Assembly: GCA_038117265.1 (NCBI GenBank)
Contig: JAYOFO010000044.1
Location: 1 to 22,936 of the forward strand
Source of the DNA: JAYPUG01 sp038117265
GTDB taxonomy: Bacteria; Pseudomonadota; Alphaproteobacteria; UBA6615
DNA: 22,936 nucleotides
Reading direction: 5' to 3'
Part shown: positions 22,037 to 22,936 of the stretch, one piece after another
How positions within the stretch are numbered: the stretch's first letter is position 1
How the letters are laid out: the number at the start of each line of letters is the position of its first letter
The notes under the pieces: model-generated
Told to the model about the DNA's origin: nothing
Databases searched by the model: none
The model's input: only the letters and a program-made list of their open reading frames with translations
Program-made: the position numbers and the translations under genes

Positions 22037-22936
22037 CTAGCGGCCGACGGCGTAGGCTTCCTGGAACCGCGGATGCGCCGCGCCCTTGAGGAACCAGCCG
22101 AACTCGCCCTTCTCGCGGGCAACCGCGGTCATCCGCCCCGATGCCCAGTCGCCGACCAGGGTGACGCGGTGCCCGCGCCGGCGCAGCTCGGCGATGGTGG
22201 CGTCGGGGAACCGGCTCTCGGCCTTGACGACGGCGGGCTGGAAGGTCCGCGGATAGAAGCTGGAGGGCAGGTGGTCGGTGTGGAAGTTGGGGGCGTCGAT
22301 CGCGGCCTGCAGATCGTAGCCGTGATGGACATGGCGTAGGAACATGCTCAGCGCCCACTGGTCCTGCGCGTCGCCGCCCGGCGTGCCGAACGCGATCGCC
22401 GGCGCGCCGTCGCGCAGCGCCAGGGTCGGGCTCAGGGTGGTGCGGGGACGGATGCCCGGCCGCAGGGTCGTGGGGAAGCCCTCCTGCAACCAGAACATCT
22501 GGGCCCGCGTGCCGAGGCAGAAGCCCAGCGCGGGAATGGTCGGCGAGGACTGCAGCCAGCCGCCGCTCGGCATGCAGGCGACCATGTTGCCCTCGGCATC
22601 GGCGGTGTTGCAGTTCACCGTGTCGCCGCGCCCGCTGACCTCGGCCGCGTTCGGCTCGCCGACGCCGGCCCGCGCCGCGTTGGGCTCGCCCGCGCCGGGG
22701 GGCAGGGTGTCGTCGGCGTCGGGGTCGAGGATCGTGAACTCCGCGAGGCGCGGTTCGCGCCCGTCGGGCCCGCCGGGCACGAAGTCGCGTGATGCGGTGT
22801 CGCCGACGAGCCCGCGGCGCTGTTCGTTGTAGGCGTCCGACAGCAGGGTCCCGAGCGGCACGTCGTTGACCGCCGGGTCGCCGTACCAGGCCTCGCGGTC
22901 GGCCAGCGCCAGCTTGGCGCACTCGACCTGGGTGTG
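22037..22936 (-). CDS. Gamma-glutamyltransferase family protein, 3' part
   Basis: The gene enters from the right edge; 299 codons and the stop are visible. GGT-family proteins are Ntn hydrolases made as a precursor that cuts itself before a threonine, which becomes the nucleophile. Here GRGDT places that threonine at 22619-22621. Downstream the segments GGWLQSSPTIPALGFCLGTR, RPRTTLSPTLAL, FGTPGGDAQDQW and DAPNFHTDHLPSSFYPR are well conserved for a GGT-like branch common in Rhodospirillales and actinobacteria. The histidine two residues after the threonine in that branch (T-V-H or T-C-H) is asparagine here. A 10-residue repeat lies just before the cleavage site. The N-terminus lies outside the window, so the signal peptide and substrate preference are unknown. 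Confidence 0.9.
   Translation of the reverse strand, partial: HTQVECAKLALADREAWYGDPAVNDVPLGTLLSDAYNEQRRGLVGDTASRDFVPGGPDGREPRLAEFTILDPDADDTLPPGAGEPNAARAGVGEPNAAEVSGRGDTVNCNTADAEGNMVACMPSGGWLQSSPTIPALGFCLGTRAQMFWLQEGFPTTLRPGIRPRTTLSPTLALRDGAPAIAFGTPGGDAQDQWALSMFLRHVHHGYDLQAAIDAPNFHTDHLPSSFYPRTFQPAVVKAESRFPDATIAELRRRGHRVTLVGDWASGRMTAVAREKGEFGWFLKGAAHPRFQEAYAVGR
22644..22690. repeat. Direct repeat inside the GGT-like gene
   Basis: Two 17-base copies, 22644-22660 and 22674-22690, differ at one base and are 30 bases apart. They encode two GEPNAA blocks ten residues apart in the linker just upstream of the predicted self-cleavage threonine. A slippage-type duplication is the simplest origin. Confidence 0.6.

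Noticed and set aside
1..22936. Mobile elements, phage genes, CRISPR arrays, tRNA or rRNA genes
   Set aside because: I saw no transposase or integrase, no regularly spaced repeats, and no tRNA- or rRNA-like sequence; gene content is conserved core.

Overview
This is a GC-rich chromosomal segment of an alphaproteobacterium, most likely from the Rhodospirillales side of the class. The strongest taxonomic markers are a DUF4167 gene directly upstream of clpB, the order ubiG / lysC / ptsP, and the block prfA-prmC-DUF4167-clpB, all typical of Alphaproteobacteria as I know them. No tRNA, rRNA, CRISPR array, insertion sequence or phage gene was recognised. Most of the window is conserved housekeeping DNA. 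One 10-N scaffold gap lies inside ptsP.

Layout. 1-2468: end of comF, grxC, a reverse-strand SAM methyltransferase interrupted by an in-frame TAG, a DUF1178 gene, and reverse-strand ubiG. 2469-6446: divergent lysC, then ptsP, which is cut by the gap and flanked by two copies of the same contig-end sequence; it is probably intact in the organism. 6447-13797: a forward run rodZ-like, ispG, hisS, hemA (glutamyl-tRNA reductase), prfA, prmC, with short spacers or overlaps from hisS onward. 13798-17518: DUF4167, then clpB behind a sigma-32-like promoter. 17519-19151: a structured 353-bp intergenic region, an ECF sigma factor split by an in-frame TAG, and a translationally coupled membrane anti-sigma factor. 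19141-22936: three reverse-strand genes, an M23 endopeptidase, a MATE transporter and the 3' part of a gamma-glutamyltransferase-family gene.

How the genes relate. lysC and ptsP concern amino-acid supply and nitrogen/phosphate PTS signalling. ispG makes isoprenoid precursor and ubiG acts on the isoprenylated quinone ring. hisS, prfA and prmC serve translation, and PrmC methylates the release factor encoded next to it. hemA uses glutamyl-tRNA as substrate. rodZ and the M23 peptidase concern cell shape and wall. clpB and the ECF/anti-sigma pair are stress functions.

Points most worth a second look: the ECF sigma locus (structured leader plus an amber codon between sigma-2 and sigma-4), the second amber-interrupted gene at 605-1144, a C5-pathway hemA in a class that mostly uses ALA synthase, and the duplicated contig ends in ptsP. 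I did not find a convincing wholly new system. The ECF locus is the best candidate for unusual regulation, but single-base error or ordinary gene decay would also explain its amber codon.
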